The notes under the pieces: model-generated | Told to the model about the DNA's origin: nothing | The model's database searches: none | Seen by the model: only the letters and a program-made list of their open reading frames with translations | Program-made: the position numbers and the translations under genes | In this document: one piece after another, positions 44,221 to 52,851 of the stretch | Numbering within the stretch: position 1 is the first letter of the stretch | How the letters are laid out: each line of letters opens with the position of its first letter | Origin: Thermoguttaceae bacterium | GTDB taxonomy: Bacteria; Planctomycetota; Planctomycetia; Pirellulales; Thermoguttaceae | DNA length: 64,000 nucleotides | Reading direction: 5' to 3' | Assembly: GCA_017408405.1 (NCBI GenBank) | Contig: JAFQUP010000075.1 | Span: 19,316 to 83,315, forward strand

Positions 44221-45435
44221 TTACTCAATGTTTCCGTTAATGAAAAATTCCATCATGTCCGCCCCTTTCGGGAAACAGACCTGACTCTTCGCGGCGGCAG
44301 CTTCTGAATAAACGCCGATTCCATTGGACTTTAACCCCGTCCCGGCCATAATCCAGGGCACATTGTCGTGCGTATGCGTCCGTAAACGGCACGGAGTCGG
44401 ATGATCCGGCGTAACCAAAATACGATATTCCCCATACTTCTTCAGCGCAGCATAGAGCGGTCCGACAATATGCTCATCAATCTGCTCCAGAGAATAGACC
44501 TTGGTCTCCGGCAAACCATCATGTCCCGCCTCGTCTGTCGCCTCAACATGAACACAGACCACATCGTATTTTTCAAGTGCCTTAACCGCGGCTTCACCCT
44601 TTCCTCTGAAATTCGTATTGGCGAATCCGGTCGCGCCTTTTACCGGAATACAGTCCCAACCAAGAATAACCGCCAATCCGCGAAGCAAATCTACGGCAGT
44701 AATCATCGCGCCGGATTTTCCATAACGTTCCGCGAAAGTTGGCATTGCCGGCTTAACTCCCAATCCCCAGAGCCAGGCATCCGTTACCGGCAGCTTACCT
44801 TCCGCGATTCTCTTTTTATTAACTGGATGTTCAGCAAAAATATCGTGTACTTCACTCATTAACGCAGAAAGTTCCACACTTCCAGCTCCGGCGGGGTGAA
44901 CGTTCAAAATACTTTTCTCCGTATAGTCATGCGGAGCAAAAGTTCGTGTTCCTCCATTAAACGGCGCGGGATTTCCCTCTGAGCCGCGCCAAAGGACAAT
45001 ATTTCGATAACTGACTCCCGGATAAAATGAAATCACGTCTGACCCCAGCTTTTTCTGAGCAGACGCGATCAATTCTGCTCCTTCCTCGGAAGAAATTTGT
45101 CCCGCGTTAAAACTAATCATTTTCCCATCACGGATAGTCACCAAATTGCATCGGACCGCCCAATCCATTGGCCCCAGTTCAATGCCAAGCGCGGCAGCTT
45201 CCAGCGGCGCTCGTCCCGTATAGTATTTCAGCGGATCATATCCCAAAAGCGACATTGTGGCTGGATCCGAACCCGCGGGAAGCTCCAGCGGCGTATTATT
45301 GGACCAACCGACGATCCCCTGACGCGCGATTGCCAGCATATTCGGAATCCGCGCTGTCTCGAAAACCGTTCTGTTTCCAAGAGAGGAAATCTTTTCATCC
45401 GCGCAGCCGTCCGGCAAAATTACTACGTATTTCAT
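44221..45435 (-). CDS. apgM: ApgM-family enzyme: cofactor-independent phosphoglycerate mutase or alternative homoserine kinase
   Basis: 404 residues of the COG3635 type (alkaline phosphatase superfamily): MKYVVILPDGCAD at the start (metal Asp), GSDPATMSLLGYDP near 56 (the catalytic Ser/Thr region), YYTGRAPLEAAALGI near 71, and the metal sites CVHVEATDEAGHDG near 293 and TPDHPTP near 345. In archaea the family is phosphoglycerate mutase. A bacterial branch lacking a normal thrB has been proposed to be a homoserine kinase. Since gpmI is present in this window, the second role is plausible here. It converges on dnaA with a six-base gap. Confidence 0.85.
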   Translation of the reverse strand: MKYVVILPDGCADEKISSLGNRTVFETARIPNMLAIARQGIVGWSNNTPLELPAGSDPATMSLLGYDPLKYYTGRAPLEAAALGIELGPMDWAVRCNLVTIRDGKMISFNAGQISSEEGAELIASAQKKLGSDVISFYPGVSYRNIVLWRGSEGNPAPFNGGTRTFAPHDYTEKSILNVHPAGAGSVELSALMSEVHDIFAEHPVNKKRIAEGKLPVTDAWLWGLGVKPAMPTFAERYGKSGAMITAVDLLRGLAVILGWDCIPVKGATGFANTNFRGKGEAAVKALEKYDVVCVHVEATDEAGHDGLPETKVYSLEQIDEHIVGPLYAALKKYGEYRILVTPDHPTPCRLRTHTHDNVPWIMAGTGLKSNGIGVYSEAAAAKSQVCFPKGADMMEFFINGNIE

Positions 45436-45518
45436 ATCTTTTTACCTGGTTTAAAATTAATCTGTTTTAACCGAAAACCTTATCAGGAAAAAAATTCTCC
45501 ATGCCTTCTTTTTTTCTA

Positions 45519-45527
45519 ATTATATCA
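45519..45527 (-). promoter_or_regulatory. extended -10 promoter of the ApgM-type gene
   Basis: Minus strand TGATATAAT with no good -35, about 85 bases before the start codon. Confidence 0.5.
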
Positions 45528-45692
45528 TATTCCGACATTTCTTCCATACCGCATTTAAACTTTTTCCTCCTTTTTTCATGAAAATAAGAAAATTACGGAC
45601 CGCCACCCCTTCCATTTTTTTTAAAACATGAAAAAATGGAGTAGGAATTTTTTCCTGCTCTATAAAATTATTGATAAATGAAAGGAATCCCA

Positions 45693-46385
45693 ATGCCGCA
45701 GTCCCAATCCGCTTCAAAACAGACCTCCAACCCGGCCGCAATCAACAGCAGCTATCCGCCGCTGATTCTTGGCAGCCATAATCAAAAGAAAAAAGGGGAA
45801 TTAACCGCCCTCTTGGCCCCGCTAGGATTTGAAATTCATGACCTTTCAGAATTTCCAAACGCGATTGATGTTGAGGAAAGCGGCACAACCTTCACGGAAA
45901 ACGCGCGCCAGAAAGCGGTTGAGCAGGCCAAAATTCTCAAAATGTGGGTCATCGGCGAGGATAGCGGTCTTGAAGTCGAAGCTCTTGGCGGTCGTCCCGG
46001 AGTCTATTCCGCGCGTTTTGCCGGTCAGCCGTTTGAGGAAAGGTGGAAAAATGATGAAGCCAACAATGACAAACTGCTTGAAGAATTAGGAGACCTGCCT
46101 CCTGAAAAGCGTGGTGCCCGGTACGTATGCCATATCGCGTTGAGCGATCCTGACGGAAATATTCGCGCGGAAGCTGAAAATTACTGCTGCGGTCGAATCC
46201 GTACAGAACGTTCTGGAACGAATGGTTTCGGATATGATCCTCTTTTTGAAATCGTCGAATATCATAAAACATTTGGTGAACTTTCCCCGGAAATCAAGGC
46301 GTGCATCAGTCACCGTGCCTGTGCCCTGCGTGAATTTTCTGAAAAACTGCTTCAACTTTTCAGCAAAACCCCGGGTATGCCGTGA
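45693..46385 (+). CDS. rdgB: RdgB/HAM1 family dITP/XTP pyrophosphatase
   Basis: 230 residues from ATG 45693; AAAGGA nine bases upstream makes this start better than ATG 45678. The enzyme hydrolyses non-canonical purine triphosphates (dITP, XTP) to keep them out of DNA and RNA. Motifs: LGSHNQKKKGEL near residue 21, TFTENARQKA near 62, GEDSGLEVEALGGRPGVYSA near 85, and GFGYDPLFE near 172. An N-terminal extension of about 18 Ser/Asn/Gln-rich residues is unusual. Stand-alone gene. Confidence 0.94.
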   Translation: MPQSQSASKQTSNPAAINSSYPPLILGSHNQKKKGELTALLAPLGFEIHDLSEFPNAIDVEESGTTFTENARQKAVEQAKILKMWVIGEDSGLEVEALGGRPGVYSARFAGQPFEERWKNDEANNDKLLEELGDLPPEKRGARYVCHIALSDPDGNIRAEAENYCCGRIRTERSGTNGFGYDPLFEIVEYHKTFGELSPEIKACISHRACALREFSEKLLQLFSKTPGMP

Positions 46386-46492
46386 ACTTCCCCTGAGGAA
46401 ATTTAACCGGAGCGCCTAAAACTTCTGACTCCGGACCAAAAATATATTCCGTTCAAAATTTCCTTATTATCCCAATCCGACAAAGGTATTCA

Positions 46493-48004
46493 ATGTTTGC
46501 CGAAATTTCACCAATTGCCTGGAGCTACTCCATTATCGCGCTGCTCCTATTCCTTGGAATTTTCGCCAGTAAAATTTCCTCATGGGTTAAAATACCGACA
46601 CTCTTAATGATTATGCTCATTGGAATGCTGGCCGGCCAGGACGGAATTGGAGGAATTGAATTCAGCGACTATGACGCGGCCGTAAATATCGGAACTCTCG
46701 CGCTGGTTTTCATTCTCTTTTCCGGCGGCTATGATACCTCGTGGAGTTCCATCCGAAAGGTAATGCTAACCGGAACGATATTAAGTACGTTCGGCGTCCT
46801 CCTGACGGCACTGCTTGTCGGACTTTTCGCGACCTGGCTGTTCGGCTGGGACTGGAAATTCGGTGTTCTTTTGGGGGCCATCATCTCCTCAACCGACGCC
46901 GCGGCGGTTTTCGCTCTTTTTCGATCCCAAAGTTCTTCCCTTAAAGGAAATCTTCGGCCTATCCTGGAATACGAATCAGGAAGCAATGACCCCATGGCTG
47001 CCTTCCTGACTCTTTTCATGATTGATCTGATTTTGACGAAGGTCGATTCTCCTGTCAGTTTTCTTTATCTTATGCCGCTGAGAATTGGCGTTGGCGCTCT
47101 CGTCGGGTATCTGGTCGGAAAGTACGTCGCGCACCTGATGAATCACGTGCGGCTTGAATATGACGGTCTTTACTACGTGACGGGAATCGCGACTGTTTTT
47201 CTCGCTTACGGCATCAGTGAACTACTCGCCGGAAATGGTTTCATGGCTGTTTATGTCTGCGGAGTAACGATGGGAAATCATCGTTTCATCTTTAAACATG
47301 GTTTGGGGCGTTTCCACGACGGACTTGCCTGGCTGATGCAGGTGACGCTTTTCCTCGCGCTTGGTCTTCTCGTCACCCCGTCTGAACTCCCGCAGATTGC
47401 TTTGAAAGGAACTTTACTGGCCATTTTCCTCATGTTTATTGCCAGACCCGCGACCATTTTCCTTTCACTTCTTTTCAGCAATTTCAATTTCAGAGACAAA
47501 CTCCTCATCTCTTGGGGAGGAATCCGTGGGGCCGCCCCAATCGTGCTCGCCATTTTTCCATGCCTTTACCTTCAAGATGATCCGGAAAAACAAAAATTGG
47601 CCATGGAAATCTTCAATATCGTTTTTTTCGTCGTTCTCAGCTCGCTCCTGGTTCAAAGCAAGACGCTTATGCACCTGGCCAACTGGCTTGACTTAAGTGA
47701 AGCGGCAAAAAGTAAATCACGCGCCCCTTTGGAATTTGAAGAAACCGGGCTTTCAACAAGCAGAATGTATGAATTTGAAATTACGGAGAACTCACCTTCC
47801 GCCGGTTTAACCATCAAGGACCTCAATCTCCCCGAAAACGTTCTCGTTTATCTTATTAAACGTGACGGTATCTTCATCGTTCCGCGCGGCGGAACCATCA
47901 TCCAAATTGACGACGAACTTCTGATGATGATGGACCCGCATCTCGCGCCGGGAATTGAACCCCTCTTTCTCGCGTCAAAAGAAACTCCCGTAACTCCCAT
48001 TTAA
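46493..48004 (+). CDS. CPA1-family cation/proton antiporter with a TrkA-C domain (NhaP2-like)
   Basis: 503 residues with about 12 membrane segments (to residue 405). The ion-translocation region shows SSTDAAAVFAL near 140 and ESGSNDPMAAF near 165, the Asn-Asp pair of electroneutral antiporters. The C-terminal part (about 425-500) resembles a TrkA-C/RCK_C ligand-binding domain (ENSPSAGLTIKDLNLPENV, then IPRGG). NhaP2-type proteins exchange K+ or Na+ for protons in the inner membrane and the C-terminal domain regulates them. Slightly shorter than E. coli CvrA. Stand-alone gene ending at a bidirectional terminator. Confidence 0.92.
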   Translation: MFAEISPIAWSYSIIALLLFLGIFASKISSWVKIPTLLMIMLIGMLAGQDGIGGIEFSDYDAAVNIGTLALVFILFSGGYDTSWSSIRKVMLTGTILSTFGVLLTALLVGLFATWLFGWDWKFGVLLGAIISSTDAAAVFALFRSQSSSLKGNLRPILEYESGSNDPMAAFLTLFMIDLILTKVDSPVSFLYLMPLRIGVGALVGYLVGKYVAHLMNHVRLEYDGLYYVTGIATVFLAYGISELLAGNGFMAVYVCGVTMGNHRFIFKHGLGRFHDGLAWLMQVTLFLALGLLVTPSELPQIALKGTLLAIFLMFIARPATIFLSLLFSNFNFRDKLLISWGGIRGAAPIVLAIFPCLYLQDDPEKQKLAMEIFNIVFFVVLSSLLVQSKTLMHLANWLDLSEAAKSKSRAPLEFEETGLSTSRMYEFEITENSPSAGLTIKDLNLPENVLVYLIKRDGIFIVPRGGTIIQIDDELLMMMDPHLAPGIEPLFLASKETPVTPI

Positions 48005-48030
48005 TATTTCACCGAATTTTCCATAAAAAC

Positions 48031-48063
48031 AGGCTGACGGAATTTACTTCCGCCAGCCTTTTC
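48031..48063. terminator. bidirectional terminator
   Basis: AGGCTGACGGAA / TTCCGCCAGCCT (one mismatch) flanked by A-run and T-run, between convergent genes. Confidence 0.82.
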
Positions 48064-48090
48064 GAGTGAGTTAGTTTTTTTCAGGCAAAT

Positions 48091-48720
48091 TCAACGAATA
48101 TGAGAGGGTGCTGGAAGCTGGCGCACGCTTTTACCCGTAGCGTCAATAATTTCGTAACCCATCAGCTGATTATTCTCATCATAGACTTCAACTTTCTGGT
48201 AACCGTCCGCACCAACCGCGATCGCCCCATTCTGCGGCATTACGGCTGGAACATTTTCTCGGGAAACCGGCGGAAGAGCCTGCTGAACAGTTTCTGTCTC
48301 TGAAGGCTGCGCATAGGCGATTCGCTGCGGAACCTGACTATTCATCGAAGCTGGACGATACTGAGTCTGCTGCGGAACGGCCGCTCCCGAAGCCCCCGGT
48401 GACGTCTGAATCCGCGGTGCGGACGCCGGAGCGGGTGTCGGCTGAATACCCTGCGGAACTCCCTGCTGAATTCCCTGTTCCTGCCCCGATACTACCGGAA
48501 TCGGCTGGCCGTTTTCATCAACCATGACCTGACCGGACATACCGCAACCGCCTTGACCAAAAGCAGTTCCGCAACGAAAACGAGCCAGATTGGAACATTG
48601 GCCGTTAGCGTAAACCGGACCGCAATAATCATAAGGCGCACAGCACAAACTGCAGCCGACTGACATTCCCAAAAGGAAAAGGCTACCCGCGAGAACCATT
48701 AAGGAAACTACTTTTTTCAT
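48091..48720 (-). CDS. lipoprotein with Cys-rich head and Gln/Pro-rich body
   Basis: 209 residues from ATG 48720 (GAGAGG upstream); the longer frame to 48792 lacks a start signal. The signal peptide ends at a lipobox-like GMSVGC, followed by SLCCAPYDYCGPVY, a pattern frequent in planctomycete lipoproteins. The middle (70-150) is Gln/Pro/Ala-rich and probably disordered. The end has a small strand-rich segment (YQKVEVYDENNQLMGYEIID). No known domain. An envelope structural or surface role is inferred only from the lipidation signal. Confidence 0.72.
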   Translation of the reverse strand: MKKVVSLMVLAGSLFLLGMSVGCSLCCAPYDYCGPVYANGQCSNLARFRCGTAFGQGGCGMSGQVMVDENGQPIPVVSGQEQGIQQGVPQGIQPTPAPASAPRIQTSPGASGAAVPQQTQYRPASMNSQVPQRIAYAQPSETETVQQALPPVSRENVPAVMPQNGAIAVGADGYQKVEVYDENNQLMGYEIIDATGKSVRQLPAPSHIR

Positions 48721-49034
48721 TTTCAACCTCTCACTCTCTTTAAATATCTCCAAAATCGATATTAACCGACTTTCAGTTTCTTTCTTTTTCATTTATCGGC
48801 CTCAAAACCGCTAAAATCAAGAAATTTCGCTTAAAAATTAAAATTTTTCCAATCAGCAAACCCAACCCAAGTCAACTGCACTGTTTATTGTTCCTATTTT
48901 TACAAAAAGTAGCCTTTCTCTTTCTATGTTTCTTTAATTTTCTGTTTTCTTATTTGAGGGGCTTGAAAATCCGAAATTCTGTGTTAAAATGAAGAAAAAC
49001 TTTTTTCAACCATAATCCCTGAGGGAAGTCCAGA
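48721..49034. other. 314-base divergent intergenic region
   Basis: AT-rich promoter region between the lipoprotein and the ThuA gene. Only the ThuA promoter at 48963-48990 could be recognised. Confidence 0.4.
48963..48990 (+). promoter_or_regulatory. promoter of the ThuA-domain gene
   Basis: TTGAAA (48963-48968), 16-base spacer, TAAAAT (48985-48990) with TGT in front (extended -10). The leader is about 40 bases. Confidence 0.65.
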
Positions 49035-49979
49035 ATGAAAAGACGTCATATTTCCCGATTCCTGCGGCAGCTCGTATTCTTTTTGGGGCTTCTTCCGGTT
49101 TCAGTCCTGATTCAAAATCCGCTTTTTTCCCAAGAGATTACTTCGGGAAAAGCGGATTTGAGTGCCATTAATGTCCTGCTGATTGACGGGCAGGGAACGC
49201 ATAACTGGCGGGAATCCACCCCTGTTCTGGAGCGCGACCTGGAAGAAACCGGACTTTTTGATGTTACGGTCCTGACGACACCGCCGGAATGGGAAGACCT
49301 GACGTCCTTCCTTCCGAATTTCTCCGACTTTGATGTCGTCGTCCTTAATTACTGCGGGGCAGAGTGGCCTCCCCAGGCCCAAAAAGCGTTTCTGGAATTT
49401 ATTGCCGGAGGAGGAGGGCTGGTCCTGGTTCATAGTGCGAATCTGGCGTTTCCGGATTGGGCGGAATTTCAAAAACTTCTTTGTGTCTCTGGGTGGAATG
49501 GACGAGACGATTCCTATGGACCTTATCGTTACTGGGATCCGGAGCAGGGCGGAGTCCATCTCGCCAAAGGCGGGCCAACCGGAACTCAATCCGGACAGCA
49601 TGAATACGTCATTCACTCCACAGCCCCCAACCATCCGATCATGCGCGGAATTTCTCCCAAAATGCTTCACTCGCCCGATGAACTTTACGCAAATCTTCGA
49701 GGAATTCCCCAGAACGCTCCCAATGTCACGATTCTGGCAACCGCTTTTTCTGATCCGGAACATAAAGGTTCAGGACGCCATGAAATTCAGCTGGCGACAG
49801 TCACTTATGGGAAAGGACGCGTTTTCCAAATTCTCTACGGAAACGCAGGAAAGCAATGCCGAAGTGTCGCTTTCATCGTTCCTTTTATTCGTGGAACTCA
49901 ATGGGCTGCTACCGGAAATGTCACGATTCCAATTCCGGAAGATATTCCAACTGAAGACAAATCCTATGTCCGTCCCTGA
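49035..49979 (+). CDS. exported ThuA-domain protein
   Basis: 314 residues. A signal peptide (to about residue 33, cut near LFSQE) is followed by a ThuA (trehalose utilisation-like, glutamine amidotransferase-like fold) domain. Visible blocks: INVLLIDGQGTHNWRES, DVVVLNYCGAEWPP, GGGGLVLVHSANLAFPDW and the end RGTQWAATGNVTIP. Planctomycetes have many exported ThuA proteins, thought to act on carbohydrates, but the activity of most is unproven. GAGGGAAG is upstream of the ATG. The MATE transporter follows 89 bases later without a clear terminator, so the two may share a transcript. Confidence 0.88.
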   Translation: MKRRHISRFLRQLVFFLGLLPVSVLIQNPLFSQEITSGKADLSAINVLLIDGQGTHNWRESTPVLERDLEETGLFDVTVLTTPPEWEDLTSFLPNFSDFDVVVLNYCGAEWPPQAQKAFLEFIAGGGGLVLVHSANLAFPDWAEFQKLLCVSGWNGRDDSYGPYRYWDPEQGGVHLAKGGPTGTQSGQHEYVIHSTAPNHPIMRGISPKMLHSPDELYANLRGIPQNAPNVTILATAFSDPEHKGSGRHEIQLATVTYGKGRVFQILYGNAGKQCRSVAFIVPFIRGTQWAATGNVTIPIPEDIPTEDKSYVRP

Positions 49980-50068
49980 AAAATGACTATTCCCCAATCA
50001 CGCTCCCAATACGGACCAAACTCATCCCTAATTTCATACCTGACTTGACTATTCGTTTTAAAATCAAA

Positions 50069-51487
50069 ATGACCGACACTTCAAAATCATTAGGTACTGC
50101 TCCAATTTTGTCGCTGCTGGCGAAATACTGCATTCCGTCAGTTCTCGCGATGCTGGTTCAGGTACTCTATACTTTTGTGGATTCAATCTTTATCGGTCAT
50201 TTTATCGGCCATCACGGTCTGGCTGCCATTACTCTCGTCTTCCCAATTCTCGTATTCAGCAGCGGTTTCGGGATGCTCGTCGGGGTTGGTGCCTGTTCCT
50301 CGATCTCTCTCCTGCTCGGACAGCGTCGTCTGGAAGAAGCGGAGAAGACCCTTGGCAATGCCTTCAGCCTGATTTTTCTCATTTCTTCCATCATGACCAT
50401 TACTCTCCTGACGCTCGGAACCATTTTCGTGAATTGCTCCGAAGTCGTTCCGGAAGTTCAAAGAATGGCCAAAACGTTCCTCTGGATCTCCGTTTCATTT
50501 GGAATCCTTCCTTCCTTAATGTTCGGACTGAATAATATCATCCGCGTTCAGGGAAATCCCAAAATCGCGATGGGTTCCATTATGCTCGGCTTTATTCTGA
50601 ATTCCCTTTTTAACCCGCTTTTTATCGGTGTCTTCAAATGGGGAGTCGCCGGTTCCGCGCTGGCGACCAGCCTGGCGCAGGGAATCACCACGATCTGGAT
50701 TCTCTGCTTCCTGACCAGCTCCAAAAGTCTTTTGAAACTGAAATGGAAAAATATGCCCCTCAACTGGAAAATCTGCGGCTCCATTCTCTCCATTGGCCTG
50801 GCTCCATTCCTCGCCCAATCCGCTTCCAGTCTTCAAGGCCTTTTCCTCAATCTGCAGCTCGAGCATTACGGTCAGGAAGTCGCTTTGACGATCTCCGGAA
50901 TCATCTACCGAATCGCGCTCATTATTTTTGTCGTAGTTCTCGGTCTCTACCAGGGAGCACAGCCTATCCTGGGATTCAATTACGGAGCGCGCCAGTTCGC
51001 AAGAGTATTGAAAACGTGGCGTTTGGTAATCCTCATCTCCTCCATCTGGTGTTTTCTCACCGTTGGATTCGTTATTCTTTTCCCCCTTCGTACGATGGCC
51101 TTTTTCACTGATTTAACTCCTGAAATCTCCGAAATTTGTGTACTGGCAATCCGCGCCAGCCTCTTCATGTGTTTCCTGATGGGATTTCAGGTCTGCGTTT
51201 CTCAATACTTTCAAACGATCGGCAAACCCCAACTTTCCATCTTTCTCAGCCTCACCAGGCAAGTCATTTTCATGATTCCCGCCATTTTTACCCTACCCAT
51301 TATTTTCGGACATCTGGGATTTCAGCCGCTTAGTGGAATCTGGTTTTCTTACGTAATTTCCGATATGCTCGCTTTCTCACTCGCGGCGTTTTTCTTCTTC
51401 AGGGAAAGTCGTCTCCTGAAAACCGGAAAAATATCCTCGAAAACACCCCAGATGGAACTCGACAATGAGCCATGGGGAATTAATTAA
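50069..51487 (+). CDS. MATE family efflux transporter
   Basis: 472 residues from ATG 50069; the longer frame uses TTG 50045. Twelve membrane segments as two six-segment halves. The typical first helix (VLAMLVQVLYTFVDSIFIG) and a Pro/Gly-rich seventh helix region (YQGAQPILGFNYGARQF) are present. MATE pumps export cationic drugs or metabolites using Na+ or proton gradients across the inner membrane; the substrate is not predictable. Its closest character is that of the DinF/NorM-like bacterial branch. No strong ribosome binding site is visible. Confidence 0.92.
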   Translation: MTDTSKSLGTAPILSLLAKYCIPSVLAMLVQVLYTFVDSIFIGHFIGHHGLAAITLVFPILVFSSGFGMLVGVGACSSISLLLGQRRLEEAEKTLGNAFSLIFLISSIMTITLLTLGTIFVNCSEVVPEVQRMAKTFLWISVSFGILPSLMFGLNNIIRVQGNPKIAMGSIMLGFILNSLFNPLFIGVFKWGVAGSALATSLAQGITTIWILCFLTSSKSLLKLKWKNMPLNWKICGSILSIGLAPFLAQSASSLQGLFLNLQLEHYGQEVALTISGIIYRIALIIFVVVLGLYQGAQPILGFNYGARQFARVLKTWRLVILISSIWCFLTVGFVILFPLRTMAFFTDLTPEISEICVLAIRASLFMCFLMGFQVCVSQYFQTIGKPQLSIFLSLTRQVIFMIPAIFTLPIIFGHLGFQPLSGIWFSYVISDMLAFSLAAFFFFRESRLLKTGKISSKTPQMELDNEPWGIN

Positions 51488-51927
51488 CCCGCCATTTTCA
51501 CGCTTTTCCTCTAGTTTACTTCTCTCGATTTTTTCACCAGAATGCAATTTAAGGAACGGAGTCCTCATTTTTCCCTAACGTTCTCCTTGAATTGCGCCTA
51601 TTGCCAAAATCTTGCTTCAGAAAAGCGATTTTCTCCCCTGAACACGTTTTAACGATTGGCGTTTTTACGCTAAATTTTCATTATTTTCAAGCAAAACTGA
51701 CATCCAAAACTCTCTTTACCCCAAAAAAACAGGAAAATTTCATAAAAACAAAGAATATCAAGCACTGCCTCCTTGACATTCCAAAATAATATGATAGAAT
51801 AGAATTGATTATCGAGATTTGTTTTTAACACCTCGCCAAAAAATTAAATTAAATCCTTCACGCACTCTTTTTATGGCGTTCTGGATTTTTATTCACCATT
51901 TGGTGTTCAATAAAAGGAGATTAGGAA
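51488..51927. other. 440-base intergenic region
   Basis: No gene. AT-rich throughout, with a strong promoter at 51773-51800 serving the small gene at 51928. Confidence 0.45.
51773..51800 (+). promoter_or_regulatory. strong promoter before the 74-residue gene
   Basis: Perfect TTGACA (51773-51778), 16-base spacer, TAGAAT (51795-51800) preceded by TGA. This is the best -35 in the window and implies a leader of about 120 bases. Confidence 0.8.
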
Positions 51928-52152
51928 ATGAGAACTGTTTTTGACGCGATTCTGGAATGCGGCCATGACGAAGATTTTGTCCCGCAGATTACGCCGGATT
52001 TCAAACCAACGGATGCTCCTGCCGGTTCTTTAGCAAAACTTAAAGTTTTGGCTGAACGAGTGCGAATGGGGTTTCCTCTTTGGCATGAAGACGACCGTAG
52101 TGACTACAGCGGATTGACAGGTTACCGTACTTCGGACGAAGAAAAAAACTAA
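51928..52152 (+). CDS. small conserved soluble protein of unknown function
   Basis: 74 residues. The segment SLAKLKVLAERVRMGFPLWH followed by EDDRSDYSGLTG resembles a short protein I recall from several planctomycete genomes, but I know of no function. Acidic overall, no membrane segment. AAAAGGAG precedes the ATG, and both a very strong promoter and a strong terminator frame it, so it is probably abundant. It could be a small regulatory or stress protein; this is only an inference. Confidence 0.8.
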   Translation: MRTVFDAILECGHDEDFVPQITPDFKPTDAPAGSLAKLKVLAERVRMGFPLWHEDDRSDYSGLTGYRTSDEEKN

Positions 52153-52231
52153 TCCTTTCAGAATTTCAGAAATTTCGACTTTCAATTCCTTTTGGTTTTG
52201 AGAATAAGAATGTCGAATTCATCTAAAACTC

Positions 52232-52256
52232 AGGAGAACCCCGGTTCTCCTTTTTT
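52232..52256 (+). terminator. terminator of the 74-residue gene
   Basis: AGGAGAACC / GGTTCTCCT with a two-base loop followed by a T-run. Confidence 0.88.
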
Positions 52257-52402
52257 CATGAAAATCATGCCCAAAGACCTGCCTGACAGGAAACGCTTTT
52301 TAATTTATTCCTGAGAACGTGAAGTCCCTTCTGCCAAACCTCAAACCAGAAAAGAATACGAAAAGCGTACTTTTCTCCCGTAATTTACCACTTTAAAATA
52401 TG

Positions 52403-52426
52403 AAAAGAAGGCCTCTCGACCTTCTC
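52403..52426 (-). terminator. terminator of the csrA transcript
   Basis: Minus strand AGAAGG / CCTTCT followed by TTTC. A lone DnaA-box consensus TTATCCACA lies next to it at 52434-52442; a single box is not informative. Confidence 0.55.
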
Positions 52427-52452
52427 TCCAAATTTATCCACAAAAATTATTT

Positions 52453-52824
52453 TCAGTCGCACCGAAAATACGTTCGTTCCGGGCATCTGCGAGTTTTGGC
52501 TCGGGAAATATCCTCAACGGGGTCTTCCTCAAGAGCAACCGCGCAATTGGCCATAACTCTCCGTCCTGGAAGAGCTTTCATTTTCCTGGCAAGCGGCGAA
52601 AGTCCCGGCCCTGATTTCGGCATCGGCTTCGCCTTAATCTCTGAGACCGTTGACAATGCGGGCAACGGCTCACTCTCTTTCTCCAATTCATCGCGAAGAA
52701 CCAGCACATCATCTGGCGCTTCAATCCCAAGGCGGACACGATCTTTCGTCAGACGCACCACCGTCACCACGATGGAATCTCCGACGCGAATTCGTTCACT
52801 CTCCTTGCGAGACAAAACTAGCAT
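52453..52824 (-). CDS. csrA: CsrA-type RNA-binding regulator with a long C-terminal extension
   Basis: 123 residues, about twice the usual 60. Residues 1-50 form the CsrA fold: MLVLSRKESERIRVGD, SIVVTVVRLTKDRVRLGIEA, then VLRDEL. CsrA binds GGA motifs in mRNA leaders and controls carbon storage, motility and biofilm genes. The extra 70 residues (Pro/Lys/Arg-rich, with Cys near the end) have no known domain. The binding residues of the core (Arg6 and the VLRDEL region near 42-47) are present. It follows a 99-codon gene by 27 bases and is probably co-transcribed. No flagellar genes are nearby. Confidence 0.92.
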   Translation of the reverse strand: MLVLSRKESERIRVGDSIVVTVVRLTKDRVRLGIEAPDDVLVLRDELEKESEPLPALSTVSEIKAKPMPKSGPGLSPLARKMKALPGRRVMANCAVALEEDPVEDISRAKTRRCPERTYFRCD

Positions 52825-52851
52825 CTTTAACCTCCCTGTGGATTTCGGATT

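Noticed and set aside
52434..52442. DnaA box (TTATCCACA) as part of a replication origin
   Set aside because: A single box with no cluster or AT-rich unwinding repeats close by; chance occurrence is likely.
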